From positions 460,650 to 524,344 of the forward strand of contig KV908414.1 of the NCBI GenBank assembly GCA_002005505.1: a DNA stretch of 63,695 bases. Reading direction: 5' to 3'. Each line of letters opens with the position of its first letter. The stretch's first letter is position 1. The notes beneath the pieces are model-generated. The model did not search any database, was not told the DNA's origin, and saw only the letters and a program-made list of their open reading frames with translations. The DNA comes from Botryococcus braunii (lineage: Eukaryota > Chlorophyta > Trebouxiophyceae). The translations under genes and the position numbers were made by a program. Shown here piece after piece: positions 9,716-21,041 of the stretch.

Positions 9716-10440
9716 GAAGTTTACAATAGTAAAACACCAAAATAAGGAGAAAGAGAGAATTCAGTAACCAGTCCTAAAGCGTAACGATAATTAAAAACTG
9801 TGGAAGGGCTGTAGTTGAGTCTATATGCATGTGACAGTGTTGAAATTAAAGCAAGGGGTTGAGAAGTTCTCAATGAGACCTGATTTGTTCGATCGGTTCC
9901 CGGTAAGACATAACACGTAGAGTATCCGGAAAGTTCCGATTCGGCCCGCAAAATATTTTAACTCTTAGAACCGGACAAGGGCCGAATTGAACACAGGCCA
10001 GTGTCCGGGCAATTTTAATTTAACGATGGCGATTTGCCCTGCTTTCATTCATATTTCCTGTCGCCATCATGGCGATTTGTCCTTCTTCTATTTCATTTTT
10101 GTGTCGCCAGGGCATGGCGAAGTACCCACCAATGATTTTATTTTGTTATAGCCAAATTGGCGATGAGCAAGTCCCAGAATATTATTTCACATCGCCAAAC
10201 CTTGCATCATTTCATTTTATTTCGCCAAATTGGCGACATTTCGCCACTAATAAGTTCACTGCCAATACATCCAGGATTCCTGAGTCACTGAGACTTTCCA
10301 AAGTCTGCCCGTACCGCTCGGAATACCTATCATCACTTGCAATATAATTTTGCATGGCCAAATCATGAGTCCTCTCTCCGTGACAAAAGCATGGTAAGGT
10401 TGCTATGTAGTTTCGACCAGCTAGTACCCGCTAGTACCTG
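9716..10440. repeat. Non-coding stretch with short GGCGA..TCGCC repeat units (10023-10250)
   Basis: No gene is supported here. Between about 10023 and 10250 four to five AT-rich units of about 45-70 bp each begin with TGGCGA and end with TCGCCA or a variant, so every unit can fold into a small hairpin. The units vary too much to be a recent satellite. Confidence 0.55.
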
Positions 10441-11686
10441 CTAGTACCAATTATACCGGGGTGACTGGTACAGTTCAAGAAGATGTATCCAAATCAACCG
10501 CTCGCGTGGCTGTAAGTGTGTTTGTGAAAGTTGATGTCCCACTAGCGGTGAAATATGACGGGGAGGCACATTTGTTCCGAGCCGCTTAGCATGCGTAGAC
10601 CGCCTACAGCAGGAGCGCAGGGGGTAACATAACATTTCAAGAGTACTTGGCTATTGACTTGACAGCCTCCACAAAGCTTGGAACTTAGAGCGATGACGCA
10701 CCTGTTGTCGTCAGGAAGCATTGATCTGGTACGCTATGGGATGGTTCCTTCTGAGTGGGCCCTCAGTCTGTTAGTGAGCATGTATTCAACACATTTGATT
10801 TTATCGTGTCTGTGCGTAGTTCTTGTTTCGTTCTGAGAGCCCAACATGCCTGGTCAGTTTGGTCCGGATAATGTCCTTCGGGTCTGTTCTACTACATGCC
10901 CGGCATTATTGCTACCTTCATCCATGATGATTTCGTTCAGATCAGAATAGCACTTCAAGTTGAGCTACTTGTGCTTTGAACCCAAGCAGTCTTCTATTTT
11001 CTCAACGCCAGAGGAGCCCGACACTAGAAATTTGTTGAACTGCTACCAAAGATATTGCAGCTGCTTCTGAGCGCGAATACTGTGGTAAAAACATTTTATT
11101 GACGCAATCGGCTGCGGTGATGCATGAATCCTTGTAGCGTCCTGGACTGTAGCAACTCCTAGTTAAACAATACTGATTTTGAAGTCAGCTCAAGGGAATG
11201 GCAGCCCATACCCTTGTCCCATCCATCTTTCCTTTAAATTTAGCTCTGTCAAAGCTCATTTTGTGTGCTTCTAGAGCCCGAACTCTAAGAATTTAAGATG
11301 TCAGAATGGATTGTTGATCTGCTGGAGATGGCAGATGTTTAGAATATGGTGTCATGGGTCCTGCCTCTGGGGCAAATCCTGCAAGAGCATATCCTCTATC
11401 GCTGCACCAAACAGAAATTTGCCACAAACTCTGCTTTTTGGAGCATGCGCATAGGCCCATAATGACGTATGCATGTGTGATCAACTTCATAGCTGCCTCT
11501 AACAATGTCATTGTTCTTCTGATTATTTTGTGTTTGGAGGGAAGGGGGGATGGGGGAAGTGGGGATGCCAGAAGCTTAAGTTTTGCGTCCTGGAAGGGGA
11601 GGGCATGGAGCGTCACGTGACTTGCATTCTTTTGCAGTCCTCTCATCGACGTTAACTGAATGTTTCTCTCCTGCCTTGGTGCGCAG
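10440..11686 (+). other. 5' region of tandem gene copy 1; upstream exons not resolved
   Basis: This stretch aligns by eye with 17260-18429 (copy 2) and, more weakly, with 22300-23340 (copy 3), so it belongs to the duplicated unit. Shared blocks include a segment with GACTGGTACA near 10460 and 17265 and a segment around AAGGGAATGGCAGCCCATAC at 11193 and 17931. A frame at about 11450-11545, matched at 18195-18286, encodes a hydrophobic helix (VINFIAASNNVIVLLIILC) and could be an earlier transmembrane exon. I could not fix splice sites or the start codon. Confidence 0.4.
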
Positions 11687-11925
11687 AGAATCTTGGAGCA
11701 AGATTACCTGGCGTGGCGGGGTTCCAAGCACATATCATCGGATTGTGTTGCATACATCAGCACCTTGGGCCTCACTGCATGGGCTCTGTACACTGTGCCT
11801 GGCTCGACGACATTGAGGAATGCAGGAGCATTTATAACTGTCTTAACCCTTAGCACTGGGTTGGGCCTGCTCGTCTACTCCCCTTCCACATATGTACGGT
11901 ATCGTGAGATACTTGCAGCATCACA
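11687..11925 (+). CDS. Tandem membrane-protein gene, copy 1, penultimate exon
   Basis: This 239-nt exon follows a GCGCAG acceptor and ends before GTGCGG. Its frame encodes RILEQDYLAWRG, KHISSDCVAY, two hydrophobic stretches and LSTGLGLLVYSPSTY. It starts in phase 0 and ends with two bases of a codon, as do the matching exons of copies 2, 3 and 4. All four are exactly 239 nt. Joined to 12668 it gives YREILAASQWYCQPLLLLDKH, which runs smoothly. I do not recognise the family; the protein is polytopic. The exon is intact, without stops or frameshifts. Confidence 0.75.
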
Positions 11926-12667
11926 GTGCGGACCTGCTCCCCACCTTTGATCCCGACATGTCCCTTCAAGCGCACTTTATTTGAGTCGAGACCAGACACA
12001 CTTTGGGGGATGCCCTGTGTGCCAGCCCTGACTTGTTATCAAAAGGGGTCAGAGGCATGCTTTCCTGTTTGATGATGTGATTTACTTGATGTGTGGGGTG
12101 CCTGGGGACATTGCGCCTCACCGCATTTTTGCTTAAGCATCATTCCGCCTCCATGCACTGCTATGTAGACTCGCATGTGAATGCACATACATGTACAGCT
12201 ATGCAGACTCGAACGTGACTGTACCTACTTGTAATACCTATGTGGACTCAAAGTGATTTCGCCTCCATGCACGGCTATGCAGACTCACACGTGAATGCAC
12301 CTTCCTGCACTGCTATGTGGACGCATTGCATCTCCATGCTCAATCTTGAACTTCAACATTCTTTATGTAGAGCCCCGTATGACTGCGTTACCATGCATCT
12401 CCTCGTAGACTCACACCTGAGGTCATCTCCAGACACTCCATGTGGATGCACATGGGATTGCACCCCCTTACACGCTAGTGTAGATGCAAGCGTGATTGCA
12501 CCTCCGGTCCATCTGGGTAGACTCAGGCATGGTTCCGTCGCCAGGCACTGCGATGCGGACTCACAAACGATGGCGTCTCAATGCACTGCCATGTTGAGTA
12601 CGAGGTGTGCTAACCTCTGTGCACTGCAATGCAGAAGCTCGACGCACTTGCATGTCTGCCCCCGCAG
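11926..12667 (+). repeat. Intron of copy 1 carrying a degenerate about 38-bp minisatellite
   Basis: The 742-bp intron runs from GTGCGG to CCGCAG. From about 12130 to 12620 it consists of variants of a unit containing CTCCATGCACTGCTATG and GGACTCACAAGTGATTG. The same repeat fills the corresponding introns of copies 2 and 3. A reading frame runs through the array into exon 12668, but this is read-through of the repeat and not coding. Confidence 0.7.
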
Positions 12668-13304
12668 GTGGTACTGCCAACCATTGCTACTGCTGGACAA
12701 GCATTTGATGCTGGAAAGAGCAAGGGTGAATATGCTTCTCTCACCTTCGAAAGGGTTGTGGTGCGTTCTTATGTTCAAGTGGCCGCCCTTCCTCCTCTAC
12801 TCCCTGGCCTTCCCTGTGGTGGCGATTTGGGTGCCCTACGTGCAGCTGGTTTCTCTCCTGATGCTCAACGTGAGCGCCATGAATGCCTTGGCGATCTTCG
12901 GGGATGAGCTCATTGCCGGCACGGCTATGCTTCGGATGTGCAGTGTGATTGAGAACGCTCTCACAGGGTGTGGGATCCTTGCCAAGAAGATGGCTAACGT
13001 GGGAAGTGTGTATCCTCTGCCCACGAGGCCAAACGTAGGCGACGTGGCTAGCTGCAGACGTTACCTTTTTGGTCTGTGGCTGATGTTGCAGTCTGCAGTG
13101 TTTTGGCCAACACTGTTTTGGAATGCAAGGTGTGAGCGGAAGGAGCGGGAACAGTTTCTCCACTCTCTGGGAATCCATGGGAGTGTCACATGGCCCCTGT
13201 TCAAAAAGATGCTGGTGAATATTGTGGGCGTCCAACTCCTGGTGATTATATTCTACCTACTGTTCCTGGACGGCCCCTTTCAGGACTTTTGGGGGGAACC
13301 TTGA
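12668..13304 (+). CDS. Tandem membrane-protein gene, copy 1, last exon
   Basis: This 637-nt exon starts after CCGCAG with one base that completes the codon from the previous exon, then reads WYCQPLLLLDKH. It encodes LERARVNMLL, a long hydrophobic region around FKWPPFLLYSLAFPVV and VQLVSLLMLN, then a variable loop. A conserved CRRYLFGLWLMLQSAVFW helix follows, the charged RCERKEREQFLHSLG, and a final helix ending near LLVIIFYLLFL. The stop is at 13302-13304. With the previous exon this gives about five or six membrane segments. The variable loop has a conserved Cys at its start and end. Function is unknown; a receptor, channel or transporter is possible and none is shown. Confidence 0.78.
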
Positions 13305-13410
13305 GTTCTCCTTTTGGGGGGAGGGGACCTTGAGTTCTCCTTTTTGGGGGAGGGGACCTTGGGTTCTCTATGTGGGAGGACAGAACCTGTAGTTCTCTTT
13401 TTTCGAGTAT
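13284..13410 (+). repeat. G-rich 3' repeat after copy 1
   Basis: Three units of about 34 bp built on GACCTTGAGTTCTCCTTTT plus a G5-G6 run overlap the stop codon region. A similar G-rich repeat follows copy 2 (20118-20180) and a different 24-bp one follows copy 4. These runs could form G-quadruplexes in RNA or DNA. Confidence 0.65.
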
Positions 13411-16005
13411 ATTGAGAGAAACCTCGCGAGGTGGGCCAGCATCTGGTATAAAGGGAAGAATGCTGCGTATGCCCCGAGGTGTATGACGATTTGGTACTGG
13501 ATTAGGGAGGGTGTCTGTGCAGGAGGATTCCTTCCAGAGGGGCCTTGGGGGACATTCTCTTGAGCGAATGGAGAAAAGTCGGAGTGATTTCAAGACGTAT
13601 CTGCCATATGTTAGTGTAGTGTTGACAAAGTATTCAAGGTTGCGCTTACCGCTGGTGTTCGCTTGAAATGTCAGAATTAGTAGTGTACATAAGAAACAAT
13701 CCTAATTGCGGCCACATGCAACCACAATGTACAATGATGGTAGGAGTTTCTCATGATAGGACCCTTGTACTGCAGCGCCAAGCAGACAATTTTTGGGCTT
13801 GTGATTATTTTTCATTTTGGGTGTGTGCAGTTGAGGTCCAAAAGACTAAAGCTGCAGCAAGACATGTAGAACCAGTGTTTCGGCTATTGACGCACATGGG
13901 ATCCTGGCAACTTCACGACACACATGTACACGTACAACCATGATCTGATGGCGAGAATATAATGGTTGATGCCCATGGGCAACCGATGTCTATTCACAAC
14001 GCAACCCCACCGATTCCCGATCTGCGACTAGAGAAACCTGGGGGCCTGCGGGTCATTCTTCGTGCGCGATTGATCTCATCTTTAAGAAGAAATATCAAAA
14101 CGTAACTCCAACCTTAGATATTGGTGCCCAAAGGGTTTGGCTGAAAAAATCTGGTGAACTGCGAAGTCCCATGATGGCCTCGGCTCGTGTCCTAACAGGG
14201 AACGAGCAGCGAATCTGCAGTTCCAAGCAGATTAGGCAATTCAAATAAGTTCAACTTCAATCTCGGAAACGCCTAGTTTTGTGATTGCTCGGACCGTCGG
14301 GCGGCAGTTGGCATCGCGGCTCCCCTATGTGGGTAGACTTCTATGTTTTAGGGCTGGAGGTTTGGTGAGGAGGGTTGTGGGGGGATGATTTCCTTACAAC
14401 CTTCTTTTCTTTGAATAGATACAAGGAGATGGAAGAATCTCGTATTGATGCACCGGTCCGTAGATCAGCATGTGGTCCTGCATGTCTCCGTGACGTTTGA
14501 GGTCTGATCACCCAAGGACAAATATTTTGTGCAGTTTTTTGGAGGTCCCCCGTTTTGACGGATTGATTGGCAAAATGTGGGAATTTGTAGAGGGATAGTG
14601 GCCCCTTTGGAATCAGTACTCTATAAGCTATTTTTGAGGTATGAGTTTGTGCCTGCCCCGGACTTGTGTACTTGACAAAATTAGCCGTGCGTGCCGGCGT
14701 GGCAGGTTGACTGATTGATTCGAAAAGGGGGGCCACTTTTCGACAGCACCACACACAAGCGCAGTGACTACGTTTCAAGAAAGACACCCTTCATGTTGTG
14801 TGAATAGGGCTATTGATTGCGTGTTCTTAGTTTTATGCGCACTCCTTCTTCCCTCGCATCTGTACACGATTTTCACAAGTTGACACCGTTTTCGTTAGAA
14901 AAGCTCGCGTTTTGCAGCATATTGCTTGGGCTTTGTTGTTGATAGATTTGAGAAGCAATTTTGTGTCAGGGGTGGGTGGCAAGGGAGGGACCTGAGCTCC
15001 TTTGAGTGCCTCTATGGGGGCCGGGGAAAAGCGGTTTGTCCTTTGGCACGGGAGGCTCGGACTAGGTGGTGTGTTGTTGGATTAGGGCCCCTAAAGTTGA
15101 GAGCTGCAAATCAGGGGGCCATCTTTAATTAGGCATATAAGAAAGCACACTGCTGCAAACAGAAATACAATCTCCCCGTGAGGTAGCCCAACGAACAGCC
15201 TTGACAATACATTAAACTTGGGTGAATCCCATGCCTGGCACATGCGCTATAGCACTTTCCCTCGAAGGCAGTGTTGCACAAAATATTTGTCCTTGGGTGT
15301 CGTAGGCAAGTAAGACAAAACAGAGGTCGATTTTTTAGCGGAAACCGCCGGATATGGCAAGCGGCACTCTCTAAAAAGCACACAAAGCACTTAAAATGAT
15401 TACATTCACAGTTTATCATTACCACTCAGTTCGAATTCTTTTTTATACCGCTCCGTGTCTTGCGAATGGATCAGGATTGGCCACATGCGCGACCCCATCG
15501 ACGGGCACGATCATTTTTTACAGATATTATGGGTTTGTCACAAAGCTCTAATAACTCAAAAATCCTTTTACCAACTTTTTTTGCCCAAACAATGGGATGT
15601 GATACCTCTAAAGAGGGTGTGACGTTGGCATGTGGAGCCCACGTGCTACTTCCTATAGATTCTCATCCTTGGAGTCGATCTCATGACCCATTCCCCCTAA
15701 ATGGTCTAGGGATGGACGAGCTGCACCATCTTTGGTATCAGTAAAATTGTTTTTGCAGGGTTACAAGAATGTTCAAGGCCAAGCATGCCAAGGAAGGAAG
15801 CGTACGCTAGCCAGTACCCCGTCCCGCACGTGCGAGTAATTTGATTGTTATTGTACCTCACCGTGCATGATTTTTTAAAAGGTGGTGGTCCACACAGATG
15901 TGAGCAAAGGCCTTTGTTAAGTAAACGTTAAAATTTGCTCATCTTCTCTGGCGCACGTCATGACAAAGCCTTTGGGGCCCAATTGCCCTTGCTCTCTTTA
16001 GCCAC
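13411..16005. other. Intergenic stretch, no gene supported
   Basis: 13590-13940 matches 21041-21430 downstream of copy 2, so the duplicated unit reaches at least to 13.94 kb. A dispersed repeat of about 125 bp lies at 14272-14400, with a diverged copy at 16978-17100 containing TTTTGTGATTGC and GGCGGC. Short frames elsewhere have no recognisable motif. Confidence 0.5.
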
Positions 16006-16773
16006 GTGATGGCACAAATCCAGCAATCTGTCTACATTCTTGCCCACAACGTCCCCCAAATTGACTTCTTCCCAGACCTCTTTGCATGTGGCCCAGCACT
16101 CATCCATAGAAGGAGTTCTGGGCATTCATGGAAGGCTGCATTGTCGTGGGAGAAGAGGAGGCTTTCCTCCATAATGTCTTGCCTTCTCTGTTGGAAGCTT
16201 GTCATGGAGGCGTACACCATTCTCCGTCACCATCACCTTAATCTTGTCACAAAACTCAGCTTGAATCATGCCCTTTGCAGCCTTCCCGGGATTATTCTTG
16301 ACCTGCACAAGCCAGCTGCTCTCCTCTTCTCCATCTGATGGTTGTTGAGAAGCTTGCGGATCCCCACCTTACGCTGCTCGGATGGCACGCTCCAAGGTCC
16401 TCCTGTGTACTCCTAGCTGGTCCACTCGCTGTTTGATGGTGGGGTGGGCGTGAAGGAATCCCTTAAGACTTGTGTGGTATACCGACTGACCAGCTGGGTT
16501 GAGTTTTCCAACAATTTTGTCTGCAATCTCTTTTGCCAAGGCTGCCGGCACTCTGCGAAGGCGTCCGCATCGGGGCCTATCTTTCGTGCTTCCGTACTTG
16601 TCCAATTTGGTCCACCATCGCTTGCAGAGCTGTCCAGGCCTTGGAGGCGCATCACCCTTCAGATGGGCAACAAGCATTTCTCCAGCTTTGGCTGCATTGT
16701 AATTTGCTTGCATGTAGAATCGAGCCCCTGCACTTCGGACATCTAGCGGCCACCCCATTTCCACGGCGGCCAA
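16006..16773 (-). pseudogene. Degenerate transposase-like gene with N-terminal helix-turn-helix
   Basis: On the minus strand a frame of 134 codons (16773-16369) encodes NYNAAKAGEMLVAHLKGD, KRWWTKLDKYGSTKDRPRCG and a second helical part ending LGVHRRTLERAIRAA. The pattern of a helical bundle followed by KDRPRCGR and another helical segment is that of the DNA-binding domain of many cut-and-paste transposases. Further down, in shifted frames, come ENGVRLHDKLPTE, SHDNAAFHE and DECWATCKEVWEEV. HDNAxxH would suit the second catalytic Asp of a DDE domain. Frameshifts and a stop separate these pieces, so the gene is broken. I saw no terminal inverted repeats. Another DNA-binding relic is possible. 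Confidence 0.5.
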
Positions 16774-18429
16774 GTCCTACCTGATGTGTAACGCCCGAAG
16801 TCAGTTACGTCTCACGTACGCCATGATGTAACCTCAAATTTTGCATGCCAAGTCCTTACAACATGTAGCTTCAATGCTATGTAAAGGGGCCAGTATACAT
16901 GCACGTGGCAGCAATGAGAGGGGCATGTCCTCGTGTGCTACTGTGATGATTTCAGCGAAAACACTGTGTGGTACTGCGGCGAGTTTTGTGATTGCGCGGG
17001 CGGTTGAGCGGCAGCTGGCGTCGCGCCCCCCTTGTGGAGGGTAGTCTTCAATTTCCAGGCCTAGGGGTGGGAGGCTTATGGGGTTTGATTTCCTCTTATT
17101 GTAACAAGCTCTTGTAAGACAATATCAGCGAAAAAAGGTCTCTGATACGGTCTAGTACGTACGCCTATGCGTACGTTGATCGAGTGCCTTCGTACCCTTT
17201 TGCCAACCGTACTAAAATTTACTATGCTACGTCGTTTCGACTCTTAGTCCCAAATATATCAGGGTGACTGGTACAATATAATGTATCCAAATCCACCCCT
17301 CGCGTGGCTGTAAGTGTGTTTGCGGAACTTGATGTCCCTCCAGCGGTGAATAATAAGGGGGAGGCACATGTGTTCCGCCTATAAGCAGGAGCGCAGGGGA
17401 TGATATAACATTTCAAGAATAATAAGATATTGCCTTGACAGCCTCCACAAAGGTTGAACCTTAGCGCGATGACGCACCTGCCGTCTTCAGGACGCATTGA
17501 TCTGGTACACTAGGGGATGGTTCCCTTTGCGTGGGCCTCGATCTGTTACTGATGATGCATTCAAATCATTTGGTTATCTCGTGTCCGTGCGTAATTCTTG
17601 TTGCGTTTTGAGAGCCCAACACGCTTGGGCAGTTTGTTCCGGACATTATCCTTTTCGAGTGCATGCCCTAAGCATTATTATTACCTTCATCCACAATGAT
17701 CCCGTTAAAGGCAGAATAAGAGTTCAAGTTGAGCTACTTGTGCGTTGAACCCAAGCCGTCTTCTACTTTCACAACGCCTAACAAGGATATGCAGCTGCTT
17801 CTGAGCGCGATTACTGTGGTAGCAACAGCAGTTTATTGAAGCAACCGTCTGCGCTGGTGCATGAGTCGATGTAGCGTCCTGGACTGCAGAAACTCTTAGC
17901 TAAATAATACTGATTTTGAAGTCAGCTCAAGGGAATGGCAGCCCATACCCTTGTCCCATCCATCTTTCCTTTAAATTTAGCTCTGTCAACGCTCATCTTG
18001 TGTGCTTTTAGAGCCCTGGTGGTGGGGCCAACTCCAAGAAGTCCGAATGGATTGTTGAACTGCTGGAGATGGCAGTTGTTTAAAATATGGTGTCATGGGT
18101 CCTGCCTCTGGGGCAAGTCCTGCAAGAGCATATCCTATATGGCTGCACCAAACAAAAATTTGCTACAAGCTGTGCTCTTTTGGAGCATACACATGGGCCT
18201 ATAATAAAGTATGCATTTGTGATCAACTTCATAGCTGTCTCTGACAACGTCATTGTTCTTCTGATTATTTTGTGTTTGGAGGGAAGGGGGGGAGGGGAAG
18301 GAAGGGATGCCAGAAGCTTAAATTTTGCGCCCTGGAAAGGGAAGGCATGGAGCGTCAGGTACCATGCATGCTTTAGCAATCCTGCCATCTAAGTGAACTT
18401 GAATGTTGCTCTCCTGCCTTGGTGCGCAG
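16774..18429 (+). other. 5' region of tandem gene copy 2; upstream exons not resolved
   Basis: From about 17260 this matches 10440-11686 of copy 1 with scattered substitutions and small indels. A frame at about 18015-18075 after a TTTTAG acceptor-like site reads SPGGGANSKKSEWIVELLEM. Copy 1 keeps MSEWIVDLLEM with a deletion before it. The hydrophobic segment VINFIAVSDNVIVLLIILC lies at about 18200-18286. These may be real upstream exons, but the splice sites are unproven. A dispersed repeat occupies 16978-17100. Confidence 0.4.
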
Positions 18430-18668
18430 AGAAGGTTGGAGCAAGATTACCTGGCGTGGCGGGGTTCCAAGCACATATCATCGGATTGTGTTGCATACAT
18501 CAGCACCTTGGGCCTCACCGTATGGTCTCTGTTCTCTGTGCCTGGCTGGACGACATTGAGGAATGCAGGAGCATTTATGACTGTCTTCACCCTCAGCACT
18601 GGGTTGGGCCTGCTCGTCTACTCCCCTTCCACATATGTACGGTATCGCGAGATACTTGCAGCATCACA
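18430..18668 (+). CDS. Tandem membrane-protein gene, copy 2, penultimate exon
   Basis: This 239-nt exon sits between GCGCAG and GTGCGG, in the same phases as copy 1, and encodes RRLEQDYLAWRG, KHISSDCVAY, a hydrophobic stretch, VPGWTTLRNAGAF and LSTGLGLLVYSPSTY. It differs from the copy 1 exon at only a few residues, so 1 and 2 are the most recent duplicates of the four. The frame is intact. Joined to 19494 it reads AASQWYCVPLLLLDKH. Confidence 0.75.
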
Positions 18669-19493
18669 GTGCGGACCTGCTCCCCACCTTTGATCCTGAC
18701 ATGTCCCTTCAAATGCCCTTCATCCGAGTCGAGACCAGACACACTTTGGGGGATGCCCTGCGTGCCGGAAGTGTTTTGCTATCAAAAAGGGCTCAGAGGC
18801 ATGCTTTCCTGTACGTTGATGTGATTTCGTTGATGTGTGGGGTGTCTAAGGGAATTTCGCCTCCGCTTTTTGGCTTGCGCCTCCATGCAGTGCTATGTGG
18901 ACTCACATGTGAATGCACATTCATGTAGTGCTATGTAGACTCAAACCTGCTTGTAGTACCTAAGTGGACTCAGAAAGTGAGTGCGGCTCCATGCACTGCT
19001 ATGTAGACTTTACATGCGACTGCACTACATGTACAGCTATGTAGACTCAAACGTGACTGCACCTACTTGTAGTACTTTTGTGGCTCAAAAGTGATTGCGC
19101 CTCCATGCACGGCTATGGAGACTCACACGTGATTGCACCTTCGTGCACTGCTATGTGGGGGCATTGCATCTCCATGCACGTTGCTGAACTTCGACATTCT
19201 TTCGTAGAGCCCTGTATGACTGCGTTATCATGCACTGCCTCGTAGACTCACACCTGATGTCATCTCCAGACACTCCATGGGGTTGCACACGTGATTGCAC
19301 GTCTTTACACGCGAGTGTAGATGCAAGCGTGATTGCACCTGCGGTCAATCTGGGGTAGACTCAGGCATGGTTCCGTCGCCAGGCACTCACGAACGATGGC
19401 GCCTCAATGCACTGCAATGTTGAGTATGAGGTGTGCTTGCCTCGGTGTACTGCAGTGCAGAAGCCCGACGCACTTGCGTGTCTGCCCGTGCAG
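18669..19493 (+). repeat. Intron of copy 2 with the about 38-bp minisatellite
   Basis: The 825-bp intron holds the same repeat family as copy 1 between about 18880 and 19460, with units containing CTCCATGCACTGCTATGTAG. The order and number of units differ from copy 1, so the array has been rearranging since the gene duplicated. Confidence 0.68.
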
Positions 19494-20130
19494 GTGGTAC
19501 TGCGTACCATTGCTGCTGCTGGACAAGCATGCGATGCTGGAAAGAGCAAGGGTAAATATGCTTCTCTCACCTTCGAAAGGGTTGTGGTCCGTTCTTATGT
19601 TTAAGTGGCCGCCCTTCCTCCTCTACTCCCTGGCCTTCCCTGTGGTGGCGAGTTGGATGCCCTGCGTGCAGCTGGTTTCTCTCCTGATGCTCAACGTGAG
19701 CGCTATGCATGCCTTGGCGGTTTTCGGGGACGAGCTCATTGCCGGCACGGCTATGCTTCGGATGTGCAGTGTGATTGAGACTGCTGTCACAGGGTTTGGG
19801 AGCCTTGCCATGAAGATGGGCAACATGGGAAGTGCTTATCCTGTGCTCACAAGGCCAGATGCATGCAACGTGGCCAGCTGTAGACCTTACCTTTTCGGCC
19901 TGTGGCTAATGTTGCAGTCTGCAGTGTTTTGGCAGACGCTCTTGTGGAATGCAAGGTGTGAGCGGAAGGAGCGGGAACAGTTTCTCACCTCTCTGGGAAT
20001 CCATGGAAGTGTCACATGGCCCTTGTTCCCAAAAATGCTTGTGAGTATCATGGGCGTCCAACTCCTGGTGATTATATTCTACGTACTGTTCCTGGAGTTC
20101 TTCTTTGAGGACTTTTGGGGGCGACCTTGA
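19494..20130 (+). CDS. Tandem membrane-protein gene, copy 2, last exon
   Basis: This 637-nt exon has exactly the length of copy 1. It begins after GTGCAG with the phase-2 completion, reads WYCVPLLLLDKHAMLERARV and keeps all the hydrophobic blocks: FKWPPFLLYSLAFPVV, VQLVSLLMLN, CRPYLFGLWLMLQSAVFW and LLVIIFYVLFLEF. The charged segment RCERKEREQFLTSLG is present. The stop is at 20128-20130. The C-terminal residues after LFL differ from copy 1 (FFFEDFWGRP against DGPFQDFWGEP). The frame is open. Function is unknown. Confidence 0.78.
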
Positions 20131-20353
20131 GTTCTCTTATATATTTGGGGGGGGGGGGGACCTTGCGTTCTCTTTTCTCGAGTATGTTGAGAGAAACCTC
20201 ACGGGGTAGGCCAGCATCTGGCATACAGGAAGAATGGTGCGTATGCCACGAGGTAGTGCGAGATTGAAGATGGTCTCTGTTTAGGAGGGTTCCTTTCAGA
20301 GGGTCTTGGGGGACATTCTCTCGAGCAATATAGAAAAGTGGTTTCAAGACGTA

Positions 20354-21041
<688 letters not shown>

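Noticed and set aside
12240..12667. N-terminal extension of the copy 1 last exon (and of copy 3 from 24601)
   Set aside because: The extension is the intronic minisatellite read through. All copies lose similarity in frame exactly at the CAG acceptor.
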